A stretch of DNA of 57,724 nucleotides, from assembly GCA_021815805.1 (NCBI GenBank), contig JAKAZQ010000010.1, forward strand, positions 13,563-71,286. Direction: 5' to 3'. The translations under genes were made by a program, and so were the position numbers. Source of the stretch: Pseudomonadota bacterium. GTDB taxonomy: Bacteria > Pseudomonadota > Gammaproteobacteria > Burkholderiales > Burkholderiaceae_C. Below the pieces are notes generated by a model. That model saw nothing but the letters and a program-made list of their open reading frames with translations, did no database searches and was not told where the DNA came from. Positions 33,846 to 42,917 of the stretch are shown here, piece by piece. Positions within the stretch are counted from its first letter, which is position 1, and each line of letters starts with the position of its first letter.

Positions 33846-35204
33846 ATGAGCCAACGCCTGCCGCTGCTGTCGCACACCGATGCGCGCGAAGTGTTCGCGT
33901 GGCGCGGCGCTCGCCCGGTGCGCGTGGCCGAGTTCCTGGCCGACGTCGAGCGCGTGGCCAGCGCCATGCCGCCGGCGCGGCACGTGCTGAACGCCTGCCG
34001 CGATCGCTACCACGTGGCCGTCGGCTTCGCCGCCGCCATCGTGCGCGACAAGCTCAACCTGCTGCCGGCGAGCCGCAGCGCCGATACCCTGCGCCAGTTG
34101 CACGCCACGGCGCCCGATCTGTTCTGCCTGGTCGACGGGCCGTGCGACCTGCCGCTGCCGCGCATGGCCTATCCTGCGCCCGCCGGCGATGCCGCGCCGG
34201 CGCCGCGCGCCATGCCGCTGGTCGAGGCCGGGCGCGTGGTCGCACGGGTCTACACCTCGGGCTCGACCGGCGCGCCCACGCCGCACGACAAGACCTGGGG
34301 TTCGCTGCTCGCCTGCATCCGCGCCGGGCGCGATCGCCTCGGCCTGCCGGCGGGCACCACGCTGGTCGGCACGGTGCCGGCGCAGCACATGTACGGGCTC
34401 GAGTCGACCCTGCTGATGGCCTTCCACGGCGGGCTGCGCCTGAGCTCGGGGCATCCGTTCTATCCCGCCGACATCGCCGCTGCGCTGGCTGGCGTGCCCG
34501 AGCCGCGTCTGCTGGTGTCGACCCCGGTGCATCTGCGCGCCTGGCTCGCCGCCGGGCTCGCCAGCGTGCCGCTGCGGCTGGTGCTCTGCGCCACGGCGCC
34601 GTTGTCGCTGGAACTGGCGCAGGCGGTGGAGCAGCGCACCGGGGCGCCGCTGGTCGAGATCTACGGCTCCACCGAAACCGGACAGATCGCCACCCGGCGC
34701 ACCACGCACGACGAGGCCTTCACGCTGCTGCCGGGGGTCGAGCTGCTGCCCGCCGCCGACGGCTGCGCGCTGGCGCGCGGCGGCCACCTGCGCGAGCCGA
34801 CCCCACTGCACGACAGGGTCGAGCCGCTGGGCGACGGGCGCTTCCTGCTGCACGGGCGCGGCGCCGACATGGTCAACGTGGCGGGCAAGCGCAGTTCCAT
34901 CGCGCACCTGAACCACCAGCTGTGCGCCATCCCCGGGGTGCTGGACGGGGCGTTTTACGTGCCCGACCACGAAGCCGGCGAAGGCGTGCAGCGCCTGATG
35001 GCCTTCGCCGTCGCCCCCGGGCTGTCCGCGGCGCAACTGCGGCGCGCCTTGCGCGAGCGCATCGACGCGGCCTTCATGCCGCGCCCGCTGGTGCTGCTGG
35101 CGCGGCTGCCGCGCAATTCCACCGGCAAGCTGCCGCGCGCCGCGCTCGTCGCGCTGGCCGGCGAGCATGCCGACGCGCAAGCCGTGGGGCGCCATGCACG
35201 CTGA
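33846..35204 (+). CDS. Acyl/aryl-activating AMP-forming ligase
   Basis: 452 aa, shorter than standard acyl-CoA ligases, as is usual for the aryl-polyene ligase. The ATP loop is VYTSGSTGAPTPHDKTW. The core motif is EIYGSTETGQIATR, and the C-terminal lysine lies in RNSTGKLPRAAL. It adenylates an aromatic acid (4-hydroxybenzoate in characterised xanthomonadin and APE systems) and loads it on ACP. No gene making 4-hydroxybenzoate or a cinnamate is in the window. Its end overlaps the start of the dehydratase by 11 bases. Confidence 0.88.
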   Translation: MSQRLPLLSHTDAREVFAWRGARPVRVAEFLADVERVASAMPPARHVLNACRDRYHVAVGFAAAIVRDKLNLLPASRSADTLRQLHATAPDLFCLVDGPCDLPLPRMAYPAPAGDAAPAPRAMPLVEAGRVVARVYTSGSTGAPTPHDKTWGSLLACIRAGRDRLGLPAGTTLVGTVPAQHMYGLESTLLMAFHGGLRLSSGHPFYPADIAAALAGVPEPRLLVSTPVHLRAWLAAGLASVPLRLVLCATAPLSLELAQAVEQRTGAPLVEIYGSTETGQIATRRTTHDEAFTLLPGVELLPAADGCALARGGHLREPTPLHDRVEPLGDGRFLLHGRGADMVNVAGKRSSIAHLNHQLCAIPGVLDGAFYVPDHEAGEGVQRLMAFAVAPGLSAAQLRRALRERIDAAFMPRPLVLLARLPRNSTGKLPRAALVALAGEHADAQAVGRHAR

Positions 35205-35514
35205 GCCGCCGCAGTTCGCCTACGCGCCGGGACACCCGGCCTTCGAAGGGCATTTTCCCGGCGCGCCGCTGCTGCCCGGCGTGCTGCTGGCGGATGCCGC
35301 GCTGCACGCCCTGTGCGAGCTCGGCGCTGCCGCGCCGGCGCTGCCGCTGCGCCTCGAGCACGTCAAGTTCGTCGGCGTGGTGCGGCCCGGCGACGCGCTC
35401 ACGCTGGAGTTCGAGCCGGGCCGCGGCGGCCTGCGCTTTGTCGCGCGCCACGGCGCGCGCATGGTCGCCGTCGGCAGCGTCGCGCTGCGCCGCGGCGGCG
35501 CCGCGGCCGGGTAG
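35194..35514 (+). CDS. Hot-dog-fold 3-hydroxyacyl-ACP dehydratase (ApeI-like)
   Basis: 106 aa. The hot-dog motif PAFEGHFPGAPLLPGVLLADA has the catalytic His in GHFPG. It probably forms a heterodimeric dehydratase with the second hot-dog protein encoded at 42444, as described for ApeI-ApeP, dehydrating each 3-hydroxyacyl intermediate to give the conjugated double bonds. The ATG at 35194 overlaps the ligase; an upstream ATG at 35167 is less likely. Confidence 0.85.
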   Translation: MHAEPPQFAYAPGHPAFEGHFPGAPLLPGVLLADAALHALCELGAAAPALPLRLEHVKFVGVVRPGDALTLEFEPGRGGLRFVARHGARMVAVGSVALRRGGAAAG

Positions 35515-35516
35515 CC

Positions 35517-36485
35517 ATGGCGCCGCGCCACACCGCAGCGGCGGCGGCCGCGCGCGACGCCGACGCCGCCGCCTGGCGGCACGACGGCGAGCGCAGCAAC
35601 GCGTTCATGCTGCGCCTGATGACCTGGATCTCGCTGGGCCTCGGGCGCCGCGCGGCACGTCTGGTGCTGTGCGGCATCGCCGCCTATTTCCTGGTGTTCG
35701 CGCCGCGCGCGCGCCGCGCCTCGCGCGACTACCTGACGCGGGTGCTCGGCCGGCGCCCGAGCTGGCGCGAGCGCTACCGCCATATCCACAGCTTCGCCTC
35801 CACCGTGCACGACCGCGTGTTCCTGCTCAACCAGCGCGACGACCTGTTCGACATCGAGGTGCGCGGCATCGAGCACATCGAGGACGCGCTGGCCGGCGCG
35901 CGCGGCGTGCTGCTGCTGGGTGCGCACTTCGGCAGTTTCGAGGTCATGCGCAGCGTCGGGCGCCTGCGCGGCGGGCTGTCCATGTCCCTGCTCATGTATC
36001 CGGACAACGCGCGCCGCATCAACGCCGCGCTGCACGCCATCAACCCCGCGGCGAAGCAGGACATCATCCCGCTGGGGCGCCCGGATTCCATGTTGCGGCT
36101 CAGCCAGGCGCTGGACGCCGGCGGCGTGGTCGGCATACTGGCCGACCGCTGCCTGCAGGAGCAGGCCGTGGCGCGGCGCGAATTCCTCGGCGGGCAGGCG
36201 GCATGGCCGCTCGGGCCGCTGCGCCTCGCGGCGCTGTTGCAGCGGCCGGTGCTGTTCATGGCCGGGGTGTATCGCGGCGGCAACCGCTACGAGGTGGTGT
36301 TCGAGCCGCTGGCGGATTTCCGCAACCTGCCGCGCGCCGCGCGTGCGCAGGCGGTCGACGCGGCCCTCACGCGCTATGTCGAGCAGTTGCAGCGCGAATG
36401 CCGCGCGGCGCCCGACAATTGGTTCAACTTCTTTGATTTCTGGCAGGCGCGCGATCCCGCCACGACCGCACCGCCGCGCCGCTGA
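35517..36485 (+). CDS. LpxL/HtrB-like lysophospholipid acyltransferase family protein
   Basis: 322 aa. After a hydrophobic N-terminal helix (ARLVLCGIAAYFLVFA) comes the HX4D/E catalytic motif AHFGSFE, then LADR and ARREFLGGQAAWPLGP, as in LpxL-type acyltransferases. In aryl-polyene clusters such an enzyme is thought to attach the pigment or its glycan to a lipid anchor at the inner membrane. It starts two bases after the dehydratase stop and is followed within 12 bases by the LolA-like gene. A small fraction of the family act in lipid A assembly instead. Confidence 0.87.
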   Translation: MAPRHTAAAAAARDADAAAWRHDGERSNAFMLRLMTWISLGLGRRAARLVLCGIAAYFLVFAPRARRASRDYLTRVLGRRPSWRERYRHIHSFASTVHDRVFLLNQRDDLFDIEVRGIEHIEDALAGARGVLLLGAHFGSFEVMRSVGRLRGGLSMSLLMYPDNARRINAALHAINPAAKQDIIPLGRPDSMLRLSQALDAGGVVGILADRCLQEQAVARREFLGGQAAWPLGPLRLAALLQRPVLFMAGVYRGGNRYEVVFEPLADFRNLPRAARAQAVDAALTRYVEQLQRECRAAPDNWFNFFDFWQARDPATTAPPRR

Positions 36486-36497
36486 TCCGTTCGCGTC

Positions 36498-37133
36498 ATG
36501 CCGCATCGACCCGCCATCCAGCGCCCCGCCGATCCGCGCCGCCGCCGCCTGCTCGCAGGCTTCGCCGGCGTCGTCGTCGGTGTCGTCGGTGTCGGCGCGC
36601 GCGCCGCGGCGCCGCACGCCGCGGCCTGGAGCCTGGACGCCCTGATGCACGGCCTCGCCGCGCACAAGTCGGGCGCGGCGCGGTTCCGCGAAACCCGCAC
36701 GCTGTCCATGCTCGACGCCCCCATCGAGTCCTCCGGCGTTCTGCGCTTCGCCGCCCCGGATCGGCTCGAGATGCAGGTGCTCGAGCCGCAGCCGCAGAGC
36801 GTGCTGGTGCGCGGCGACCAGGTCACGCTGCGCCTCGATGGCGCCACGCACCGTTTCGCCCTTCACGCGCAGCCGGGGCTGGCGGCGCTGGTCGACGGGC
36901 TGCGCGCGACGCTGAGCGGCGATGTCGCGGGGCTGCGCCGCGCCTATGTCGCGCGGCTGCGCGGGGAGCGCCGGCGCTGGAGCCTGGAACTGGTGCCGCG
37001 GCTGCCCGCGGCGCGCGCGCGCATCAGCGAAATCGACATCGGCGGGTCGGCGGCCGCGGTGCGCAGCATCGCCATCTATCAGGCCGATGGCGACCATTCC
37101 CTGATGATCCTGCACCCGCTGGCCCGGCCGTGA
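36498..37133 (+). CDS. LolA-like outer-membrane lipoprotein carrier of the polyene cluster
   Basis: 211 aa. The positively charged N-terminus with a hydrophobic core (LLAGFAGVVVGVVGVGARAAA) is a signal peptide. The mature part has GAARFRETRTLSMLDAPIES and SSGVLRFAAPDRLEMQV, the beta-strand pattern of LolA-related proteins of aryl-polyene clusters. It probably shuttles the lipid-linked pigment through the periplasm to the outer membrane, after extraction by the MMPL exporter encoded next. Its TGA overlaps the exporter GTG. Confidence 0.85.
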   Translation: MPHRPAIQRPADPRRRRLLAGFAGVVVGVVGVGARAAAPHAAAWSLDALMHGLAAHKSGAARFRETRTLSMLDAPIESSGVLRFAAPDRLEMQVLEPQPQSVLVRGDQVTLRLDGATHRFALHAQPGLAALVDGLRATLSGDVAGLRRAYVARLRGERRRWSLELVPRLPAARARISEIDIGGSAAAVRSIAIYQADGDHSLMILHPLARP

Positions 37134-39493
37134 CCCGACGCACCCTGGGCGTTGTGCTGCTCTGGCTGGCGCTGCTGGCCGGCGGCCTGCTGCTGATCTC
37201 CCGCGCGCGCTTTGCCGCCGACATGTCGGCCTTCCTGCCGCGCGCGCCCGACGCGCAGCAGCGCGTGCTGGTCGAGCAGTTGCGCGACGGCCTCGTGTCG
37301 CGCGTGCTGCTGCTCGGCATCGACGGCGCCACGCCGCGCCTGCGCGCCGCGCTGTCGACGCGCCTGGCCGCGCGCCTGCGCGCGCTGCCGGGCTTCGCGT
37401 CGGTCGACAACGGCCGTGCCGGCGAGCGCTCGCGCGACTTCGCCTTCGCGTTCGCGCATCGCTACCTGCTGAGCCCGGCGGTCGCGCCGCAGCTGTTCAG
37501 CGCCGCCGGCCTGCACCGCGCCATCGGCGCCGCCATCGGGCGCCTGGCCGCCCCCATGAGCGACGGTCTGGAGCGCCTGCTGCCGGCGGATCCGACGGAT
37601 GCCACGCTCGGCTACCTGGCCAGCCTCGCGCCGGCGCGCCAGCCGTATCGGCTGGATGGCGTATGGACCTCGCCCGACGGCGCGCGCGCCCTGCTGCTGG
37701 CGATCACCCGCGCGCCGGGCACCGACACCGACGCCCAGCAGCGCGATCTGCTGGCGCTGCGCGCCGCGTTCGCGGCGGCGCGCAGCGATCTCGGCGCGCC
37801 GGCGCGCGCTGCCACGCTGGTGGTCAGCGGACAGGCGGTGTTCGCGGTGCATGCGCGCCAGGTCATCGAGCGCGGCGTGCGTCGCGTCAGCCTGCTCGGC
37901 GCCGGACTCATCGTCACGCTGCTGCTGCTCGTCTATCGCTCGCCGTGGCTGCTGCTGCTCGGCCTGCTGCCGGTGCTCAGCGGCGTGATCCTGGCGACCG
38001 CCGCCGTCAGCCTCGGCTTCGGCGTCGTGCAGGGCGTGACGCTGGGTTTCGGCACCACGCTGATGGGCGAGGCCGTCGACTACTCGATCTATCTGTTCAC
38101 GCAATCGACCGCTTCCGCGGCCGGGCGCGGCGACTGGCTGCGCGAGTTCTGGCCGACCGTGCGCCTGGGCATGCTGACCTCGGTGGTCGGCTTCGCCAGC
38201 CTGCTGCTGTCGGACTTCCCCGGACTGGCGCAGATCGGCGCCTATGCCATCGCCGGGCTGCTCGGCGCCGCGCTGGTGACGCGTTTTGTGCTGCCGCGGC
38301 TGCTGCCGCGCGGCCTCGTGGTGCGCGACCTGTCGCGTGTCGGCCGGCGCCTGCTCGGCGTGCAGCGGCGCCTGCGCGCGCTGCGCCCGCTGCTCGGCCT
38401 GCTCGTGCTCGGCGCCGTCGCGCTGCTGCTGGTGCAACGCCATCATGTGTGGAACGACCGCCTGTCCGCGCTCAGCCCGCTGCCGCCGGCGCTGCTGGCG
38501 ACCGACGCCACGCTGCGCCGTCAGCTCGGCGCACCGGGCTCGGGCGACCTCGTGGCGCTCGACGCCGCCACCCGGGAAGCCGCGCTCGAGGCCGCCGAGG
38601 ACCTCGCGCCGCGCCTGCGCGCGCTGCAGCGAGACGGCGTCATCGGCGGCTTCGACAGCCCGGCGCGCTACCTGCCGAGCGCCCGCACGCAGCGCGCGCG
38701 CCAGCAGGCGCTGCCCGACCCGGCGCGGCTCGACGACGCGCTGCGCGCCGCGGTCGTCGGCCTGCCGGTGCGCGCCCGGCTGTTCCGCCCCTTCGTCGCC
38801 GCGCTGGCGGCGGCGCGCCATGCGCCGTTGCTGCGCGCGCAGGATCTCGCCGGAACCTCGTTCGCGCTGGCCCTCGACGGCATGCTGGTGCACGGCACGG
38901 ATGGCCGCTGGCGCGCGCTGCTGCCGCTGCGCGCGCCGGCGCGCGGCGCCATCGACGCGGCGCGCGTGCGCCGCGCGCTGCACGGCAGCGGCGCGCGCCT
39001 GGTCGATCTCGGCGCGACCAGCGGAGCGCTGTACCAGGGCTACCTGCGCACCGCCATCCGGCTGTCGCTGGGCGGCGTGCTCGGCATGTGCCTGCTGCTG
39101 CTGGCGGCGCTGCGCTCGCCGCGGCGCGTGGCGGGCGTGCTGGCGCCGCTGCTGGCCGCCGTGCTGGTCGTGGCCGGCGGCCTCGTGCTGCTCGGTCGAC
39201 AGCTCACGCTGCTGCACCTGGTGGGCCTGATGCTGGTCATCGCGGTCGGCTCCAACTACGCGCTGTTCTTCGACCGCGGCGCGCGCGACGGCGGCATCAC
39301 GCCGCGCACCCTGGCCTCGCTGGTGTTCGCCAACCTGACCACGGTGGCCGGTTTCGCGCCGCTGCTGCTGGCCGGCGTGCCGGTGCTGGGTGCGCTCGGC
39401 GCCACGGTCGGACCGGGCGCGCTGCTCGCGCTGCTGTTCTCCGCCATGCTGGCGCCACGCCCGCTGTCCGGCGACGACGGGGTCGCGCCGTGA
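37130..39493 (+). CDS. MMPL/RND-type exporter of the polyene cluster
   Basis: 787 aa. The N-terminal helix is followed by a large periplasmic loop (residues 25-240), a bundle of helices (about 245-440), a second periplasmic domain (about 450-620) and a final bundle. Repeated membrane blocks LIVTLLLLVYRSPWLLLLG and TLMGEAVDYSIYLF fit the RND/MMPL family. It likely moves the finished lipid-linked aryl polyene across or out of the inner membrane, working with the LolA-like protein. The GTG start overlaps the upstream stop, and its TGA overlaps the next GTG. Confidence 0.9.
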   Translation: MTRRTLGVVLLWLALLAGGLLLISRARFAADMSAFLPRAPDAQQRVLVEQLRDGLVSRVLLLGIDGATPRLRAALSTRLAARLRALPGFASVDNGRAGERSRDFAFAFAHRYLLSPAVAPQLFSAAGLHRAIGAAIGRLAAPMSDGLERLLPADPTDATLGYLASLAPARQPYRLDGVWTSPDGARALLLAITRAPGTDTDAQQRDLLALRAAFAAARSDLGAPARAATLVVSGQAVFAVHARQVIERGVRRVSLLGAGLIVTLLLLVYRSPWLLLLGLLPVLSGVILATAAVSLGFGVVQGVTLGFGTTLMGEAVDYSIYLFTQSTASAAGRGDWLREFWPTVRLGMLTSVVGFASLLLSDFPGLAQIGAYAIAGLLGAALVTRFVLPRLLPRGLVVRDLSRVGRRLLGVQRRLRALRPLLGLLVLGAVALLLVQRHHVWNDRLSALSPLPPALLATDATLRRQLGAPGSGDLVALDAATREAALEAAEDLAPRLRALQRDGVIGGFDSPARYLPSARTQRARQQALPDPARLDDALRAAVVGLPVRARLFRPFVAALAAARHAPLLRAQDLAGTSFALALDGMLVHGTDGRWRALLPLRAPARGAIDAARVRRALHGSGARLVDLGATSGALYQGYLRTAIRLSLGGVLGMCLLLLAALRSPRRVAGVLAPLLAAVLVVAGGLVLLGRQLTLLHLVGLMLVIAVGSNYALFFDRGARDGGITPRTLASLVFANLTTVAGFAPLLLAGVPVLGALGATVGPGALLALLFSAMLAPRPLSGDDGVAP

Positions 39494-40317
39494 CGCGGGC
39501 CTCGCCGGGCGCGCCCGTGGCGCGCCCGTGGCCGCCGCTGCTGCGCCTGGTCGCCGGCCTGCACGGCGTCGCGCTGCTGCTGCTGCTGTGCGCGCCGCGG
39601 CTGTGGCCGTGGGCGCTGGCGCTGGTGCTGCTCGGGCACGGCGTGATCAGCGTGCTCAGCCTGGTTCCGCGCACCCGCTGGCTCGGCCCGAACCTGGTGC
39701 GCCTGGCGCCGGCGCAGGCGCGGCGCGGCGAGGTCGCGATCACCATCGACGATGGTCCGGATCCGCGCACCACCGCGGCGGTGTTGGACATCCTGCAGGC
39801 CTACGACGCGCGGGCCAGTTTTTTCTGCATCGGTGAACGGGTGGCGCGCTACCCGGAGCTGACGCGCGAGATCGTCCGCCGGGGCCACGGCGTGGAAAAC
39901 CATACCGCGCGCCATGCCCACGATTTCGCGCTGCTGGGGCCGCGCGGCTACCGCGCCGAACTGGCGGCCGGGCAGGCGCTGATCGAGGCCGTCACCGGGG
40001 TGCCGCCGCGCTATCTGCGGGCTCCCGCGGGGTTTCGCAATCCGTTCTGCTGGGGCGCGCTCGACGCCATCGGGCTGCGCCTGGCCTCGTGGACGAGGCG
40101 CGGCTTCGATACCCGTGACGGCGATGCCGCGCGCGTGCTGCGCCGCCTGCTGCGCGGACTCGCCGCGGGCGACATCCTGCTGCTGCACGACGGCAACTGC
40201 GCGCTCGGCGCGCACGGCGAGCCGGTCATCCTGCAGGTGCTGCCCCGCCTGCTGGACGAGCTGCGCGCGCGCGGCCTGCGCGCCACGGCACTGCCGCGCG
40301 CACCGGAGGCGACGTGA
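39490..40317 (+). CDS. Polysaccharide deacetylase (CE4)-like, membrane-anchored
   Basis: 275 aa. Two to three N-terminal membrane helices (LHGVALLLLLCA, WALALVLLGHGVISVLSL) precede a NodB-type domain with ITIDDGPDPR, the His motif NHTARHAHDF, RAPAGFRNP and LLLHDGN, covering all four CE4 motifs. Such enzymes remove acetyl groups from amino sugars in a metal-dependent way. Its start overlaps the exporter stop (GTGA), so it belongs to the operon. It could tailor a GlcNAc unit on the polyene, working with the glycosyltransferase of the minus-strand module (inference). Confidence 0.85.
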   Translation: MTRASPGAPVARPWPPLLRLVAGLHGVALLLLLCAPRLWPWALALVLLGHGVISVLSLVPRTRWLGPNLVRLAPAQARRGEVAITIDDGPDPRTTAAVLDILQAYDARASFFCIGERVARYPELTREIVRRGHGVENHTARHAHDFALLGPRGYRAELAAGQALIEAVTGVPPRYLRAPAGFRNPFCWGALDAIGLRLASWTRRGFDTRDGDAARVLRRLLRGLAAGDILLLHDGNCALGAHGEPVILQVLPRLLDELRARGLRATALPRAPEAT

Positions 40318-40390
40318 GCGGCGCGCCCGCGTCGCCCGCCGCGCGGCGGCGCGACGCCGCGGCGCCGCTTCCGGTAGGCTGCATTCCATC

Positions 40391-41626
40391 ATGGCTTCGC
40401 ACCCCCGCTCCCTGCCCGCGCTGCGCCTGAGCCACGCCACCGCCGCCAGCTGCCTGGGCCACGGTCTGGCGCCGCACGCACAGGCGCTGCGCGACGGGCG
40501 CAGCGGCCTGTCCCGCTGCAGCTTCGACATCGTCGACCTCGACACCTGGATCGGCGAGGTCGACGGTGTCGACGAGGTCGCGCTGCCGCGCGACCTGGCC
40601 GAGTTCGACTGCCGCAACAACCGCCTGGCCGAACTGGCGTTGCGCCAGGACGATTTCGAGCAGGCCGTGCAACGCGCCGTGGCGCGCCACGGCGCGACGC
40701 GCGTCGGCCTGTTCGTCGGCACCAGCACCTCGGGCATCCTGCAGACCGAGCAGGCCTATCGCCGGCGCGACGCGCAGGGCGCGCTGCCGCCCGACTTCGA
40801 CTACGCGGGCACGCACAACACCGCGTCGCTGGCCGCCTACCTGAGCCGGCGCCTGGGCGTGCTCGGGCCGGCCTGCGTGATCTCTTCGGCCTGTTCGTCG
40901 AGCGCCAAGGTGTTCGCCACCGCGCAACGCATGATCGCCGCCGGGGTGGTCGATTGCGCCGTGGTCGGCGGTGTCGACAGCCTGTGCCTGACCACCCTGT
41001 ACGGCTTCCATTCCCTCGAACTGCTGTCGCCGCAGCCCTGCCGGCCCTTCGACGCCGAACGCAGCGGCCTGTCGCTGGGCGAAGCCGCCGGCCTGGTGCT
41101 GCTGGAGCGCGCGGCGCCGGCGCTGCACGCCGAGGACGTGCTGCTGCTGGGCGCCGGCGAGTCCAGCGACGCCCATCACATGTCGGCGCCGCATCCCGAG
41201 GGGCGCGGCGCGCGCATGGCCATGCAGCAGGCCCTGGCGCAGGCGGCGCTGCGTCCGCGCGACATCGATTACCTGAACCTGCACGGCACGGCGACCCCGA
41301 GCAACGACGCCGCCGAGGGGCGCGCCGTGACCGAGTTGTTCGGCGCCGCCACGCCGTGCAATTCGACCAAGGGCGCGACGGGCCACACCCTGGGAGCCGC
41401 CGGTGGGCTGGAGGTCGTGTTCTGCCTGCTCGCGCTGCGCGAAGGCTTCCTGCCCGGCAGCCCCGGCACGCACCGGCTCGATCCCGCCGCCGCCGGCGCG
41501 CTGGACTACCGCGTGGCTGCCGCGCGCGCGCGCCCGAACGTGGCGATGAGCAATTCCTTCGGCTTCGGCGGCACGAATTGCAGCCTCGTGCTCGGCCGTG
41601 CCGAGGCGTGGAGCGCCGCCTCGTGA
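40391..41626 (+). CDS. Beta-ketoacyl synthase (KAS II-like) of the polyene cluster, second
   Basis: 411 aa. The catalytic Cys168 lies in VISSACSSSAK. The His residues are in NLHGTATPSND and KGATGHTLGAAGG, so the triad is complete. It is translated into the chain-length factor with a four-base overlap, and they probably form the KS-CLF heterodimer that extends the polyene chain, as described for ApeO-ApeC. The 73-base gap upstream is one of the larger in the operon and could hide an internal promoter; GCTGCATTCCATC just before the ATG has no clear Shine-Dalgarno. Confidence 0.88.
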   Translation: MASHPRSLPALRLSHATAASCLGHGLAPHAQALRDGRSGLSRCSFDIVDLDTWIGEVDGVDEVALPRDLAEFDCRNNRLAELALRQDDFEQAVQRAVARHGATRVGLFVGTSTSGILQTEQAYRRRDAQGALPPDFDYAGTHNTASLAAYLSRRLGVLGPACVISSACSSSAKVFATAQRMIAAGVVDCAVVGGVDSLCLTTLYGFHSLELLSPQPCRPFDAERSGLSLGEAAGLVLLERAAPALHAEDVLLLGAGESSDAHHMSAPHPEGRGARMAMQQALAQAALRPRDIDYLNLHGTATPSNDAAEGRAVTELFGAATPCNSTKGATGHTLGAAGGLEVVFCLLALREGFLPGSPGTHRLDPAAAGALDYRVAAARARPNVAMSNSFGFGGTNCSLVLGRAEAWSAAS

Positions 41627-42450
41627 GCGCGCCCGACGCTCGCCTGCTGGGCGCCGGCATCGTCGGCGTGGGCCTGCTCGGGCCGGGGCTCGCCGACTGG
41701 CCGCGCGGCGCCGCCGTGCTGCGCGGCGACGCGGCATGGTGCGAGGCGCGCACCGAGCTGCCGGCGCCGCAAGGCCTGCCGCCGGCCGAGCGCCGACGCG
41801 CGAATGCGTCGATCAAGCTGACCCTGGCGACGGGGTGCGAGGCGCTGGCGATGGCCGGCCGGCGCGCTGCCGATCTGCGCACCGTGTTCGCCGGCTCGGG
41901 GGGCGACGGCGCCAACTGCCACGCCCTGTGCGAGGCGCTGGCCTCGTCGGATCGGCGCATCTCGCCGACGCGCTTTCACCATTCGGTGCACAACGCGGCC
42001 TCCGGGTATTGGGGCATCGCGATGCAGGCGATGGCGGCGTCCAGCGTGCTGTGCGCGCCGCACGACGGCAGTTTCGCAGCCGGCCTGCTCGAGGCCATGG
42101 TGCAGATCGACACCGCCGGCGAGGACGTGCTGCTGCTGGTCTACGACACCGATTACCCGGAGCCGCTGCGCAGCGCGCGACCGATCCCCGACAGTTTCGG
42201 CGTGGCGCTGCTGTTGTCGCCACACGGCGGCGCGCCCGGCCTGGCGCGCGTCGCGCTCGACCCGGCGGCGCTGCACCGCGGCGAGCCCGCCGGCAGCATG
42301 GCGCAGCCCGGCCTGGAGGCCATGCGCCGGGCGATTCCGGCGGCGCGTTCGCTGCCGCTGCTGCAGCGCCTGGCGCGCCGCGAGGCGGGCTGCGTGCTGA
42401 TCGAGCATCTGCCCGGCCGCGCGCTGGCCGTGGAACTGCAGCCGTGTTGA
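41623..42450 (+). CDS. Beta-ketoacyl synthase chain-length factor-like protein
   Basis: 275 aa, shorter than a ketosynthase. Thiolase-fold fragments are visible (TRFHHSVHNAASGYW and EDVLLLVYDTDYPEPL), but the catalytic Cys is not. This matches the ApeC-type chain-length factor. It sets the length of the polyene as a partner of the adjacent ketosynthase. The GTG at 41623 overlaps the stop of the ketosynthase. Confidence 0.83.
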   Translation: MSAPDARLLGAGIVGVGLLGPGLADWPRGAAVLRGDAAWCEARTELPAPQGLPPAERRRANASIKLTLATGCEALAMAGRRAADLRTVFAGSGGDGANCHALCEALASSDRRISPTRFHHSVHNAASGYWGIAMQAMAASSVLCAPHDGSFAAGLLEAMVQIDTAGEDVLLLVYDTDYPEPLRSARPIPDSFGVALLLSPHGGAPGLARVALDPAALHRGEPAGSMAQPGLEAMRRAIPAARSLPLLQRLARREAGCVLIEHLPGRALAVELQPC

Positions 42451-42917
42451 GCGCGCCGGCCCGCGATCGCGCGTGGATCGCCGCGCACATCCCGCATGGC
42501 GGGCGCATGTGCCTGCTCGACGCGGTGCTGGAGTGGAGCGCGCAGCACGTGGTGTGCTGCGCCGACAACCAGCGCGCCGCCGACCATCCGCTGCGCCAGT
42601 TCGGGCGTCTCGGCGCGGCCTGCGGCATCGAGTACGCGGCGCAGGCCATGGCGGTGCACGGCGCACTGCTCGCCGACGGCGCGCCGGCGGCGCCCGCCCC
42701 CGGCATGCTGGTGAGCGCGCGCCAGGTCGAACTGCACGTGCTGCGCCTGGACGACATCGCGCAGCCGCTGCGCATACGTGCCGAGCGCCTGGGCGCCGCC
42801 GCCGGGCTGCTGCTGTACGCTTTCAGCGTGCATGCCGGCGCGCGTCTGCTGCTCGACGGCCGCGCGTCGGTGCTGCTCGGCCATGCTCCCGTCTCCGATC
42901 CTCCGCGCTCGCCATGA
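42444..42917 (+). CDS. Hot-dog-fold dehydratase-like protein (ApeP-like)
   Basis: 157 aa. IPHGGRMCLLDAVLEW opens the FabZ/ApeP-type hot-dog domain, and GIEYAAQAMAVHG is its central helix. It is likely the second subunit of the polyene dehydratase together with the protein at 35194. GTG at 42444 and TTG at 42447 are both possible starts; both overlap the previous stop. Its TGA overlaps the ATG of the reductase. Confidence 0.84.
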   Translation: MLSAPARDRAWIAAHIPHGGRMCLLDAVLEWSAQHVVCCADNQRAADHPLRQFGRLGAACGIEYAAQAMAVHGALLADGAPAAPAPGMLVSARQVELHVLRLDDIAQPLRIRAERLGAAAGLLLYAFSVHAGARLLLDGRASVLLGHAPVSDPPRSP

